NCBI GenBank assembly: GCA_023245235.1
Contig: JAHFKT010000008.1
Span: 1 to 33,620, forward strand
DNA length: 33,620 bases
Direction of reading: 5' to 3'
Source of the DNA: Candidatus Yanofskyibacteriota bacterium
Lineage (GTDB): Bacteria; Patescibacteriota; Minisyncoccia; 2-02-FULL-40-12; GWA2-44-9
The translations under genes and the position numbers were made by a program. Numbering within the stretch: the stretch's first letter is position 1; every line of letters begins with the position of its first letter. A model generated the notes under the pieces. That model searched no databases and was not told the DNA's origin. It saw nothing but the letters and a program-made list of their open reading frames with translations. This document shows positions 15,968-23,498 of this stretch, piece after piece.

Positions 15968-16106
15968 TGTATTCATGAGCCTGTGAGAAGTAGGCAATCC
16001 GGGGCCTTTTAGGGAACAAAAAAACGGCCTACTAAGCCATTGATTGCACTAGGTTACTTCTTTTAGGTTGTGCCTACATACTATCAGATTTAGCCCCAAA
16101 AGTCAA
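15968..16106 (-). promoter_or_regulatory. Promoter and structured leader of the 3D-domain gene
   Basis: On the minus strand TTGACT (16101-16106), a 17-nt spacer and TAGTAT (16078-16083) give a transcript start near 16071 and a leader of about 100 nt. The leader contains AGTAGGC...GCCTACT, whose 3' arm lies just before the start codon, plus a poly-U stretch between the arms. Cell-wall hydrolases with this domain are controlled by c-di-AMP riboswitches in some Gram-positives, but the ydaO consensus was not recognised here. Confidence 0.5.
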
Positions 16107-16137
16107 GACCCTCCGGAAGACTCCGGGGTTCAATTTT

Positions 16138-16629
16138 TTAACCCTGAGCCAGGCCCTTTTCGCGGGCTTTTCTGGCAAAGTGACGGCGCCAGGCCCGGGA
16201 TCCGGATTCTGCTGAAATAAGAAGCGTGAAAAGGCCGATCAGAATAAGAACCCCGTCATAGCTATAGCGGTTGACGCTGTTATCGGCCAGGTGTAGCCAC
16301 AGGCCGAATTCGTCGAACGAAAGGCCAAGACCGAAGCCATGGAGCAGGGAGATGAGGTATTTATCGCGGGGCCTGTAATTGACCAGGGCAAGATAACCGG
16401 AAACCGCGAGGATAATGAAACCGTACGAGTAGTGATGAACATGAAGACCGAGAATGGGGATGAATAACCAGGGAGCGACATGACTGAGGAGGCGTGCTCC
16501 GCTAAAAGTAATTAGAAAAGCCACCGCGATCGGGAACAATATGTACAGATATACGTCAGTTTCTTTGTTGGCGATTTTCTCGCTCAGCTTCTTTTTCTGA
16601 GTGATCCTCGAGAAGATACTGAAAAGCAT
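16138..16629 (-). CDS. Small four-helix membrane protein, unknown
   Basis: A 163-residue product from ATG 16629. The track ORF starts at 16743 and reads through tRNA-Gly, so its first 38 residues are not real. Four membrane helices are likely. Distinctive conserved-looking motifs are GLHVHHYSYGF in the second helix region and GFGLGLSFDEFGLWLHLAD in the third. The His-His and Asp-Glu pairs inside membrane segments suggest a metal or proton site, but no family function is recognised. The tail is basic (SRAWRRHFARKAREKG). The A of the ATG is also the final A of the tRNA-Gly CCA. Confidence 0.75.
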   Translation of the reverse strand: MLFSIFSRITQKKKLSEKIANKETDVYLYILFPIAVAFLITFSGARLLSHVAPWLFIPILGLHVHHYSYGFIILAVSGYLALVNYRPRDKYLISLLHGFGLGLSFDEFGLWLHLADNSVNRYSYDGVLILIGLFTLLISAESGSRAWRRHFARKAREKGLAQG

Positions 16630-16702
16630 GGAGCGGGTAACGGGAGTCGAACCCGTCTCTGGTCCTTGGCAAGGACCCATAATACCGATATACGATACCC
16701 GC
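16629..16702 (-). tRNA. tRNA-Gly(GCC), CCA encoded
   Basis: A cloverleaf with acceptor GCGGGTA/TACCCGC, anticodon loop TTGCCAA (anticodon GCC) and T-arm ACGGG-TTCGACT-CCCGT. The mature 71-nt body is 16632-16702. The next three minus-strand bases are CCA, the last of which starts the ATG of the downstream membrane-protein gene. The D-arm is short and irregular (GTAT-ATCGGT), as in many bacterial tRNA-Gly. Confidence 0.92.
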
Positions 16703-16746
16703 AATATAGCACCTATAGTAGGATAATTTCCGCTTCGAGGCAAATC

Positions 16747-17403
16747 TTAGACCAGCAATTTTTGATACAGATCTATCCAGGTCAGGATCTTCTCTTTGAG
16801 TCCTTTGTTATTCACGTAAATGTTGCAAACCCCATATGATAAACGTTTGGATGGGCGCCTACTCTTGATATAAACCGACCTTCGAAATTGTGAATGAGGT
16901 ATTCCCGTCGCCTTGCTCCAGAATGACTTCATCATGTCATCCGAAAGATCGGGGTAGAGGACCAGATACACCCCGATCGTATCCGGGGGAACCCCGAGCT
17001 CCCGTTTCAGGAAATTAAAAAAGGTGCGGACCATGACGGGGTCGCTATCGGCCAGCTTAAGGATGCTTGTCGGGGATTTGCCCCCTTTGCCCCAGTAGAG
17101 CATGGTGCCGGCAAGAAATAGGGGCCGGGCTTTACGGACAGGGAACTCTCCTTCAGCCTGGTCGCGGAAGGCTTGTCTCCAGGCATTCCAGCGGATTCTA
17201 TTAGATCGGGCCACGGCAATAGTCTTGGCCGGGAATGAGAAGGATGCTTTGGCGCCAAGCCGTGCCCGGATCTTTTTTGACCAGCCCTCTTTTTTAAACC
17301 AGGAAGCCAGGGTGCTTTTAGGGATCCGAAGAGCCGCTCTTATCTCAGAATAGCTTTTACCATTCCGCCGTAATTCATAGGCCCGTACTTTGTCTTTCCG
17401 CAT
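16747..17403 (-). CDS. HTH protein with LAGLIDADG-like C-terminal domain, unknown
   Basis: A 218-residue basic protein. Residues 5-40 are a helix-turn-helix of the resolvase/homeodomain type (NGKSYSEIRAALRIPKSTLASWFK). From about residue 92 it has FLAGTMLYWGKGGKS, LADSDPVMVRTFFNFLKRELGV and a YPDLSDDMMKSFWSKATGIPHSQF segment. This layout occurs in a CPR-enriched group whose second part resembles a LAGLIDADG homing-endonuclease fold without the classic catalytic motif. DNA binding is likely; cleavage is not established. It lies 44 nt upstream of tRNA-Gly on the same strand and could be a domesticated homing enzyme or a regulator. Confidence 0.65.
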   Translation of the reverse strand: MRKDKVRAYELRRNGKSYSEIRAALRIPKSTLASWFKKEGWSKKIRARLGAKASFSFPAKTIAVARSNRIRWNAWRQAFRDQAEGEFPVRKARPLFLAGTMLYWGKGGKSPTSILKLADSDPVMVRTFFNFLKRELGVPPDTIGVYLVLYPDLSDDMMKSFWSKATGIPHSQFRRSVYIKSRRPSKRLSYGVCNIYVNNKGLKEKILTWIDLYQKLLV

Positions 17404-17512
17404 AATGTTGATAGATTTCTGAACTCATAGATGATATATAGATTTATTATAACAACGGGGTCCAGTTTTAAAAGAGCCTTTGTTGATAGGTCAGAGTTTC
17501 GGGGGATAATTC

Positions 17513-17542
17513 TTGTAAAAGATGAGGTTTTTGTGGTATAGT
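17513..17542 (+). promoter_or_regulatory. Promoter of the tRNA-Phe/Leu/Val unit
   Basis: TTGTAA (17513-17518), an 18-nt spacer and the extended -10 TGG-TATAGT (17537-17542) would start transcription a few bases before tRNA-Phe. The same TGGTATAgT sequence drives the cysteine desulfurase gene. Confidence 0.7.
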
Positions 17543-17552
17543 ACAGCCACTT

Positions 17553-17624
17553 GCCGCGGTAGCTCAGTGGTAGAGCGCAGCCCTGAAGAGGCTGGCGTCG
17601 GGGGTTCAATTCCCTCCCGCGGCA
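17553..17624 (+). tRNA. tRNA-Phe(GAA)
   Basis: A 72-nt cloverleaf with acceptor GCCGCGG/CCGCGGC, anticodon loop CTGAAGA and T-arm GGGGG-TTCAATT-CCCTC. CCA is not encoded. Confidence 0.95.
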
Positions 17625-17654
17625 CAAGGTCGGCATGGCTGACTTTAACAATCT

Positions 17655-17742
17655 GCGGACGTGGTGGAACTTGGCAGACACACTACCTTGAGGTGGTAGC
17701 GCTCGCAAGGGCATGGAGGTTCGAATCCTCTCGTCCGCACCA
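17655..17742 (+). tRNA. tRNA-Leu(GAG), CCA encoded
   Basis: A class II tRNA with a long variable arm (CGCTCGCAAGGGC). The acceptor is GCGGACG/CGTCCGC and the anticodon loop TTGAGGT gives GAG. The 85-nt body ends at 17739 and is followed by genomic CCA at 17740-17742. Confidence 0.94.
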
Positions 17743-17752
17743 GAAACATGAC

Positions 17753-17825
17753 GGGCGGTTAGCTCAGTTGGTAGAGCGTCTCATTGACGTTGAGAAGGTC
17801 ATAGGTTCGAATCCTATACCGCCCA
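17753..17825 (+). tRNA. tRNA-Val(GAC)
   Basis: A 73-nt cloverleaf with acceptor GGGCGGT/ACCGCCC, anticodon loop TTGACGT and T-arm ATAGG-TTCGAAT-CCTAT. CCA is not encoded. Its acceptor and T-arm match those of tRNA-Val(UAC) at 19053. Confidence 0.95.
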
Positions 17826-17827
17826 CA

Positions 17828-17863
17828 CAAACCAAAACCCCGCATCTGCGGGGTTTTGGTTTG
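17828..17863. terminator. Bidirectional terminator between tRNA-Val and rplS
   Basis: A perfect 16-bp stem, CAAACCAAAACCCCGC with an ATCT loop, lies between the convergent tRNA unit and rplS and has T-rich 3' arms on both strands. Confidence 0.92.
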
Positions 17864-17868
17864 AGAAT

Positions 17869-18279
17869 TTATTCGGTAACTTCTTTGGCAGCCTTCTTTT
17901 TCTTGCTGACCGCGGTGATCACCTTCGGTACCTCGGTGCGGAGTTTCTTTCTGATCTCCTTGGTCGTCTTGTCCCGGAGATAGTAGAGCTTTGCCCGCCG
18001 GACCTTTGTTTTGCGGACGACTTTTATGCTTTCGATGGACGGAAGATGTACCGGGAATACTTTTTCAACTCCGATCCCATCGGTCACTTTTCGGATGGTG
18101 ATCGTTCCGCCGGCTTCTCCGCCATGCTTCTGGGCGATGACCATGCCTTCGAATGCCTGAACACGGGTCTTCTCGCCCTCCTTGATCCGTTGGTTAACAC
18201 GGACGGTCCAGCCCGGTCTTACGCCCTCGAATTTGTTTGTCGTATTGAGCGTCGATTGAAATTTTGAAATCAGGTCCAT
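17869..18279 (-). CDS. rplS: 50S ribosomal protein L19
   Basis: Large-subunit protein at the 30S/50S interface. The 136-residue product has the family core: [61 protein letters not shown] and [12 protein letters not shown] Lys/Ala-rich tail adds about 20 residues to the usual length. The common partners rpsP, rimM and trmD are not adjacent; the gene is transcribed alone from its own promoter and ends at the bidirectional terminator. No Shine-Dalgarno is evident before ATG 18279. Confidence 0.96.
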   Translation of the reverse strand: MDLISKFQSTLNTTNKFEGVRPGWTVRVNQRIKEGEKTRVQAFEGMVIAQKHGGEAGGTITIRKVTDGIGVEKVFPVHLPSIESIKVVRKTKVRRAKLYYLRDKTTKEIRKKLRTEVPKVITAVSKKKKAAKEVTE

Positions 18280-18305
18280 ATGGATATAAATTTAACAGCC
18301 CTGCT

Positions 18306-18334
18306 ATTCTAACCTAAATCGGGTTATTTATCAA
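18306..18334 (-). promoter_or_regulatory. Promoter of rplS
   Basis: On the minus strand TTGATA (18329-18334), a 17-nt spacer and TAGAAT (18306-18311) overlap the 3' end of the pseudouridine synthase gene and give a leader of about 20 nt. Confidence 0.7.
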
Positions 18335-19040
18335 GCCCGGCCAGGAATTGACTCAGGTCTTCGGGCAGGTCGCATTCCAATGTCAGCGAGCGGCCTTCGG
18401 GCGTGGTCATCTCAAGTTTGTAGGCATGAAGGAAGAGGCGCGAAAGTCCGGGAGGACGTTGCCAGCCCTTGGGAGCATAGACCGTGTCGCCGACGATAGG
18501 GTGGCCGATAGATTTCAGGTGCACCCGGATCTGATGGGTTCGGCCGGTCTTCGGCGATACATCCAGGAGAGCGTACTTACCGAAGCTCTTAAGCGTCTTG
18601 TATTCAGTGACAGAATCCTTGCCGTCTATCATCTTATTGCCTGTCATTTTGGTGGTGCGCTTCATACCGATACGGCCGAGGGGGGCATCAATGACACCGG
18701 ACCTTTCCCCGGGTTGGCCGTAGACCAATGCGTAGTAGTGTTTGCGGATAGTTCTGTCCTGGAACTGTTTCTTCATATACTCGAACGCAGTCTGGTTCTT
18801 CGCGATGACCAACAGCCCCGATGTATCCTTGTCCAATCTGTGAACGATGCCGGCCCGGGGCAGAAGGGCGCCAGAAGCAATGAACGGTTCCCCGACATCT
18901 TTGAGTTCGGGGTAATGAAAAACGACCCAGTCGGTCAGGCTCGGCTGAGTATCGGTCGCGTTCTTCGGGTGAACGATGAGCCCGACCGGCTTATTGATAA
19001 CGAGAATGTTATCATCTTCGTAAACTTTTGAGACATCCAT
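18324..19040 (-). CDS. RluD/RluA-family pseudouridine synthase
   Basis: Isomerises uridine to pseudouridine in rRNA or tRNA. The 238-residue product has the catalytic motif HRLDKDTSGLLVIAKN (Asp is the nucleophile), an N-terminal VINKPVGLIVHP and GRTHQIRVHLKSIGHPIVGDTVY, all typical of the RluA/RluD group. It lacks the N-terminal S4 domain of RluC/RluD, so it is a short RluA-sized form. ATG 19040 lies 12 nt after the 3' end of tRNA-Val(UAC) with no promoter between, so it is probably read from the upstream tRNA transcript. The target nucleotide cannot be predicted. Confidence 0.92.
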   Translation of the reverse strand: MDVSKVYEDDNILVINKPVGLIVHPKNATDTQPSLTDWVVFHYPELKDVGEPFIASGALLPRAGIVHRLDKDTSGLLVIAKNQTAFEYMKKQFQDRTIRKHYYALVYGQPGERSGVIDAPLGRIGMKRTTKMTGNKMIDGKDSVTEYKTLKSFGKYALLDVSPKTGRTHQIRVHLKSIGHPIVGDTVYAPKGWQRPPGLSRLFLHAYKLEMTTPEGRSLTLECDLPEDLSQFLAGLDK

Positions 19041-19052
19041 AATGGGTTCCTG

Positions 19053-19125
19053 TGGGCGGTATAGGACTCGAACCTATGACCCTCTCGGTGTAAACGAGAT
19101 GCTCTACCAACTGAGCTAACCGCCC
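19053..19125 (-). tRNA. tRNA-Val(UAC)
   Basis: A 73-nt cloverleaf with acceptor GGGCGGT/ACCGCCC, anticodon loop TTTACAC (anticodon TAC) and T-arm ATAGG-TTCGAGT-CCTAT. CCA is not encoded. It lies between tRNA-Ile and the pseudouridine synthase gene. Confidence 0.95.
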
Positions 19126-19139
19126 TGAATTACTAACGG

Positions 19140-19211
19140 TGGGTGCGGATGGGATCGAACCATCGACCGCGTCATTATAAGTGACGTGCTCTACCACTGA
19201 GCTACGCACCC
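19140..19211 (-). tRNA. tRNA-Ile(UAU)
   Basis: A 72-nt cloverleaf with acceptor GGGTGCG/CGCACCC, anticodon stem CGTCA/TGACG, loop CTTATAA and T-arm GATGG-TTCGATC-CCATC. The anticodon is TAT, which reads AUA directly. Most bacteria instead use a CAU anticodon converted to lysidine by TilS. CCA is not encoded. Confidence 0.92.
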
Positions 19212-19231
19212 ACATCTGTGCCGCTTCCCGC

Positions 19232-19265
19232 TAAGTGACGTGCTCTACCACTGAGCTACACGCCC
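19232..19265 (-). pseudogene. 5'-half tRNA remnant, partial duplicate of tRNA-Ile
   Basis: 28 bases (19232-19259) are identical to 19178-19205 of tRNA-Ile, from position 8 to the anticodon loop (ending CTTA). The preceding seven bases, GGGCGTG, look like a different acceptor 5' strand. No matching 3' half follows; the sequence runs into GCGGGAAGCGGC. It sits 54 bp upstream of the intact gene, behind a TATTAT (19279-19284). Confidence 0.85.
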
Positions 19266-19290
19266 GACTGCCGTCCCAATAATATCATGT

Positions 19291-21105
19291 TTATCGAACG
19301 AGAGCGTAGAACTCTTTTTGTTCGAGAGTTTCCTTTTTGATAAGCTCCGTGGCTATGAGATTGAGCTTATCGATTTTAGCGGAGAGGACTTTTTTCGCGA
19401 TGGCTAAGCCCCGGGAGACGAATTTCTTGATCTCAGTATCGATCTGGTAGGCGATAGTTTCCGAATAATTCTTGGCCGAAGAAAGATCTTTACCGAGGAA
19501 TACCAGGTCGTCTTTTTCGTGGAAGGATACGGGGCCGAGCACTTCGGACATACCGAACTGGGTCACCATGCGCCGGGCGAGTTCGGAGGCGACCTTGAGG
19601 TCATTGGAGGCGCCGGTCGTAGTTTGTTTGAAGATCAATTTTTCGGCGGCGTAGCCGGCCAGAAGCATAGCCAGCTCGGCCTCGAACTCAGGTTTTGATT
19701 TCAGATATTTGTCCTCGCTTGCAACTTTCATGGTATAGCCGAGGCCCCGACCGCGGGAGATGATGGATATTTTATGGACCGGGTCGGAGTGAGGCAAAGA
19801 ATGGGCGACCAAAGCATGGCCGGCTTCATGGTAGGCGGTGATCTCTTTTTCCTTCTTGGACATGACGTGGCTTCGTCGTTCGGGTCCGAGGATGACCTTT
19901 TCGATGGCCTCCAAGATGTTGAGCTGGGTGATCTCAGTCTGATTGGCCCGGGCGGCGAGGATAGCGGACTCATTCAGAAGATTAGCCAGATCCGCGCCGG
20001 AGAATCCGACCGTACGCTGGGCGATGGGGGTAAGGTCTACGTTTTTAGCGAGGGGTTTATCGAGGGCATGGATCTTGAGGATGGCCTCGCGGTCTTTAAG
20101 CGACGGTTCATCAAGGACGACCCGACGGTCAAAGCGTCCCGGGCGTAGAAGCGCCGGGTCAAGAATATCCGGCCGGTTGGTGGCGGCCATGACAATAACG
20201 GCGTCATTCGTATCGAAGCCGTCCATCTCGACGAGTATCTGATTGAGCGTCTGCTCTCGTTCATCGTGGCCGCCGCCCAGTCCGGCGCCCCGGTGCCGAC
20301 CGACCGCATCGATCTCATCCACGAAAATGATCGATGGTGCCGTCTTCTTGGCGAGTTCAAAAGTGTCCCGGACGCGATTGGCGCCGACACCGACGAACAT
20401 CTCGACGAATTCTGATCCGGAAACAAAATAAAACGGCACATTCGCTTCATTCGCGACAGCCCGGGCCAGGAGCGTCTTACCGGTACCCGGAGCGCCGACC
20501 AACAGGACGCCTCGCGGAATGCGTGCACCGAGCTTCTGGAATTTCTTGGGGTCACGGAGGAACTCAACTACTTCGGAGATCTCCTCTTTAGCCTCGAGCA
20601 GCCCGGCGACATCGCCGAACGTTACGGGCTTTCTGCCGCCGACGTTGTTGGCGAGACGGGCCTTTGATTTACCGAATGAGAAGGTCTGAGCCGAACCTTT
20701 CTGAGCTTGGCGGAACATGAACCAGAAGATAAGCCAGATGAGCAGGAACGGAAGCACGATCGGGAGTACGTTCGACAAGAATGCGCTTAGGCCCGATTGG
20801 TCCTTAACCTCTGTTTTTACCGCGGCGAGCTTGCCCTTATCGGCACCAAGGTTCAGAAGGGACTCAAATACCGAAGTTCCCGTCTCTTTTTTTGAATTGA
20901 CCTGACTGCCGTCATTGAGCGTGAGTTGGATATCGTCACCCTGGATGCTCATTTCTTTCACGCTGCCGTTGTCGATCTTGGTTACAACATCGGAGAGGGG
21001 AATGGTCGTCGGGCTCTTGAGCGAGGAATCAAATAACGCGGTTAAACCCGCCAGGCCAAGCAGGATAAGGAATACGATCAGGAAATAACGCATAAATGAT
21101 TTCAT
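19291..21105 (-). CDS. ftsH: ATP-dependent zinc metalloprotease FtsH
   Basis: Membrane-bound AAA+ protease for quality control of membrane and regulatory proteins. From ATG 21105 it has 604 residues: one membrane helix (about 5-27), a periplasmic domain, a second helix (about 112-132) and a cytoplasmic AAA module. That module has Walker A GAPGTGKT, Walker [12 protein letters not shown] and the second region of homology [20 protein letters not shown]. The zinc site HEAGH and the distal metal-ligand region follow. The track start at 21144 is rejected because a consensus promoter overlaps those codons and its -10 lies 6 nt before ATG 21105, predicting a leaderless mRNA. Confidence 0.97.
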   Translation of the reverse strand: MKSFMRYFLIVFLILLGLAGLTALFDSSLKSPTTIPLSDVVTKIDNGSVKEMSIQGDDIQLTLNDGSQVNSKKETGTSVFESLLNLGADKGKLAAVKTEVKDQSGLSAFLSNVLPIVLPFLLIWLIFWFMFRQAQKGSAQTFSFGKSKARLANNVGGRKPVTFGDVAGLLEAKEEISEVVEFLRDPKKFQKLGARIPRGVLLVGAPGTGKTLLARAVANEANVPFYFVSGSEFVEMFVGVGANRVRDTFELAKKTAPSIIFVDEIDAVGRHRGAGLGGGHDEREQTLNQILVEMDGFDTNDAVIVMAATNRPDILDPALLRPGRFDRRVVLDEPSLKDREAILKIHALDKPLAKNVDLTPIAQRTVGFSGADLANLLNESAILAARANQTEITQLNILEAIEKVILGPERRSHVMSKKEKEITAYHEAGHALVAHSLPHSDPVHKISIISRGRGLGYTMKVASEDKYLKSKPEFEAELAMLLAGYAAEKLIFKQTTTGASNDLKVASELARRMVTQFGMSEVLGPVSFHEKDDLVFLGKDLSSAKNYSETIAYQIDTEIKKFVSRGLAIAKKVLSAKIDKLNLIATELIKKETLEQKEFYALVR

Positions 21106-21111
21106 AGGCTG

Positions 21112-21140
21112 ATTATAATACAAAAAAATGGCTCTGGCAA
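21112..21140 (-). promoter_or_regulatory. Leaderless promoter of ftsH
   Basis: On the minus strand TTGCCA (21135-21140), a 17-nt spacer and perfect TATAAT (21112-21117) are followed by 6 nt (CAGCCT) and ATG 21105. Transcription should start at the A of the start codon. Confidence 0.8.
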
Positions 21141-21164
21141 TCATGAATCGTAAAACAAAAAAAG

Positions 21165-21205
21165 CTCGTCAGTGACGGCGCGCCGCGCGCGCCGTCACTG
21201 ACGAG
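21165..21205 (-). terminator. Terminator of the coiled-coil gene pair
   Basis: A perfect 18-bp stem, CTCGTCAGTGACGGCGCG, with a 5-nt loop is followed on the minus strand by T7. It separates the accessory pair from the ftsH promoter. Confidence 0.95.
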
Positions 21206-21208
21206 ACA

Positions 21209-22093
21209 TTACTGCCTGGGCTTTTTCTTGCCTTTCTTCTTGCCCTTGGCGTCGTCCTCGTCGGACTTCTTCTTCTTGACCTCATCGGGCTTGGCGACTC
21301 CGCCCTTGAGCCAGACGCCTCCCTTCGGAACACGGTCGAGCATCCAGCCCTGCCGCTTCTTGGCCTGGGCCATCCGTTCGGCCCGGGCCGACGCAGCGGC
21401 AATGAGAGCCTTCAGTCGTGCCTTGAGCACCGGATATTCGTTGCTCGTGAAGCGCTCGTTGGCGTAGCAGACGTCGAAGGCCTCGAGAGGGTCTCCGGCG
21501 GCGACGCACTGATGCAGCATCGTCGTGATGATGCGTTCGTTGTCGATCTGTTCACGACGGAGCTTGCGCTGTGACGGGCCGCTCCTCCGTTGAGGCTTCG
21601 CCTCAAGGAGGGTCGTCAGTTTCCGAAGTCTTACTGAACGCAGGGCTTCGGAATCGTCCTCCGGTACCCGGATGCCGAACTGTTCGTACGGCTTCCAGGT
21701 CTGGGTCTCGACGCCTTCTTCCGGCTGGGCGAAGTTCATGCTTCGCTGCAGCTGGAATCGTGCGTCCAGGGCATTGCGGGTCCCGATACGGCCATCGAGC
21801 ATTTGAGTCTCGGCGGCCATCCAGGCCTGCTTGGCTTTCTGAAGCCGATGGATCTCTCCGATCGCTTCATCGAGCCGTTCGAACTGCGTGACCTGCTCCA
21901 GCGCCCGGTAGGCGTTGATGCGGGTTTCGCGGAGCCGTTGCCGGACGCCGTCCAGCTTCTGAAACGTTCTGCCTACGTTGCGGAACGTCTCCCGCTGGGC
22001 GGTTTCCCGGACAACGGAGTCGAAGACGTCGAGTGAGCCTCCGGCCGCTTCCAGTATGACCGGAGGAGCGGCTTCTCGTAGCACCATATTCAT
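21209..22093 (-). CDS. Accessory protein of unknown function with Lys-rich tail
   Basis: A 294-residue soluble protein of no recognised family. Residues 30-110 are strongly helical and charged (FQKLDGVRQRLRETRINAYRALEQV). A middle part has a run of Arg/Lys (KPQRRSGPSQRKLRREQ), followed by an Ala-rich helix. The C-terminal ~30 residues are almost all Lys, Asp, Glu and Gly (KKKKSDEDDAKGKKKGKKKPRQ), suggesting nucleic-acid or ribosome contact. AAGGAG lies 6 nt before ATG 22093. It begins 12 nt after the stop of the upstream gene and ends at a strong terminator, so the two form an operon. GC content and G/C-ending codons are visibly higher than in ftsH. Tail sequences of this kind also occur in disordered linkers. 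Confidence 0.75.
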   Translation of the reverse strand: MNMVLREAAPPVILEAAGGSLDVFDSVVRETAQRETFRNVGRTFQKLDGVRQRLRETRINAYRALEQVTQFERLDEAIGEIHRLQKAKQAWMAAETQMLDGRIGTRNALDARFQLQRSMNFAQPEEGVETQTWKPYEQFGIRVPEDDSEALRSVRLRKLTTLLEAKPQRRSGPSQRKLRREQIDNERIITTMLHQCVAAGDPLEAFDVCYANERFTSNEYPVLKARLKALIAAASARAERMAQAKKRQGWMLDRVPKGGVWLKGGVAKPDEVKKKKSDEDDAKGKKKGKKKPRQ

Positions 22094-22105
22094 AGCCTCT
22101 CCTTC

Positions 22106-23350
22106 CTACAGGTTAGCGGCCGCCGCGAGCAACGCATCGGCGTCGCCTTCGGCAGCGTCTTCGGCATCGTCGATGAGGAACTTCTCCAGCATCAGCCGGG
22201 TCTGGCCGTCCAGATATTCTTCGGACGGCGCAAAGCCGGTTGTCCGGTCTTCCCGATCGAGCTCCGGCACCATCTCATCGATCTGACGGTCCGTGAAGAC
22301 GATCTCGTCGATGAGCTGCAGCGCCCCTCGCAACCGGCTTTCGGCCTGTTGCAATGTGGCGTTGATGGCGGACAGTTGAGCGCGGAGGTTGACGAGCTGA
22401 TCGAGCAGTCCGACGATGTCGCGGGCTTGTTCGACGGCCCCCGGCCAGTCATCGACGTGGTCGAGTCCGAGCTCGTGACGGCATTCCCGCAGATTCTCCC
22501 GAAGCTGTTTTTCGCGTCGGTAGTCCTGGCAGTTTTCGAGCCGTTCATCGATCTCCAGCAGCCAGCGGAGCCAGCCGTCGTCGTCGCGCCGGTCACGGTT
22601 GAGCAGTTGCCTGGACAGCCGTTTGCGCTCGCGATCGAGGTCATCGACCTCGCTTTCCAGATAGTCGGCCTGTTCGCGTCTCGTGCGGCCGGTCGGGTTG
22701 CCGTTCACGTCGTAGTGTTCGTCGAGAATATGCGGCAGGGTTTCCGCCGCGATCGCTTTCAACGCATGGAATGCTTCCTCGCGCTGATAGCTCGCCGTGC
22801 GAATGTCAGCGAGAACGGTCCCGGCATCCGGCAGCTCGATCTGAGTTGCCAGCGTCTTGATCATGTTCTTGCCGCGCCCGAGCGCTTCGTTGATCTTCGC
22901 CTTGGCCTGACGGCTGTAGCGGAACTCGAGGATCGCCAGACGATCGCGTCCGCGCGTCGATTGGACCAGGAGGTCCTCCAGCAGCGTATGCCGAAGAAGG
23001 ATCTCCGGACTCTTGTCCCGGCAGGTCTGCTGGACATGCCAGAACAGGTTTACCACGTTCGGAACCGAGTAGGTTCCGAGCCGGTAGCCCGTCAGGCTTG
23101 CCAGTGCGAACGCGTGTGACGCGATGCGGCCTTCCCGGTCAGGGAACAGGACCGACAGCATATGGGCAGCCTGGTCAGGCTGCAGAGCCGCGACCTCGCT
23201 GCGAAGCTCCTGGCGGAGCGACTTCGGAAGCGCGCTCACCTCGTCACGAAGCGGTTGTGCTTCTGCCGGTGAGGTACTGACCGCCGCCGTTACCAAACGG
23301 AAGATGTCAGCTTGTTCAGCCTCCGTGGGCTGATGTCGGTGCCGTTTCAT
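22106..23350 (-). CDS. Accessory helical protein of unknown function
   Basis: A 414-residue protein, nearly all predicted helix. Residues 1-70 contain PTEAEQADIFRLV and a PKSLRQELRSEVAALQPDQAAHML segment. About 125-200 is a basic helical part (LEFRYSRQAKAKINEALGRGKNM). About 235-345 reads as a long charged coiled coil (LESEVDDLDRERKRLSRQL). The last ~60 residues are acidic (FLIDDAEDAAEGDADALLAAA). No membrane segment, signal or catalytic motif is seen. A structural or scaffold role would fit but is inference. It has a strong promoter, GGAGG 5 nt before ATG 23350, and is first gene of a two-gene operon. The Lys tail of its partner and this acidic tail could interact. Confidence 0.75.
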   Translation of the reverse strand: MKRHRHQPTEAEQADIFRLVTAAVSTSPAEAQPLRDEVSALPKSLRQELRSEVAALQPDQAAHMLSVLFPDREGRIASHAFALASLTGYRLGTYSVPNVVNLFWHVQQTCRDKSPEILLRHTLLEDLLVQSTRGRDRLAILEFRYSRQAKAKINEALGRGKNMIKTLATQIELPDAGTVLADIRTASYQREEAFHALKAIAAETLPHILDEHYDVNGNPTGRTRREQADYLESEVDDLDRERKRLSRQLLNRDRRDDDGWLRWLLEIDERLENCQDYRREKQLRENLRECRHELGLDHVDDWPGAVEQARDIVGLLDQLVNLRAQLSAINATLQQAESRLRGALQLIDEIVFTDRQIDEMVPELDREDRTTGFAPSEEYLDGQTRLMLEKFLIDDAEDAAEGDADALLAAAANL

Positions 23351-23438
23351 GTGATCCTCCCTCAGAGGAGAGCGGGCTTTCTATGTCCTACACAGAGGCC
23401 CTAGGTTGAATGGGTTGTTATAGAACTGATTGTTCAAT

Positions 23439-23467
23439 ATTGTATAGTATTTTCAATAAAAAGTCAA
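23439..23467 (-). promoter_or_regulatory. Promoter of the coiled-coil gene pair
   Basis: On the minus strand TTGACT (23462-23467), a 17-nt spacer and TACAAT (23439-23444) are followed by a leader of about 80 nt ending in GGGAGGATCAC-ATG. Confidence 0.8.
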
Positions 23468-23498
23468 TTGCTGAATCGGATGGTATTTTTGTATTAAA

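Noticed and set aside
15968-16071. c-di-AMP (ydaO) riboswitch upstream of the 3D-domain gene
   Set aside because: Considered because of the gene type, but the conserved ydaO sequence blocks were not found by eye.
16630-16743. N-terminal extension of the small membrane protein
   Set aside because: The extension is the translated tRNA-Gly gene.
17522-17983. 153-residue ORF over the tRNA cluster
   Set aside because: It reads through three tRNA genes and the terminator; RNA structure explains the sequence.
18348-19031. Plus-strand ORF of 227 residues
   Set aside because: Opposite the pseudouridine synthase with its intact HRLDKDTSG motif.
22349-23119. Plus-strand ORF of 256 residues
   Set aside because: Antisense shadow of the 414-residue accessory gene; no start signals.
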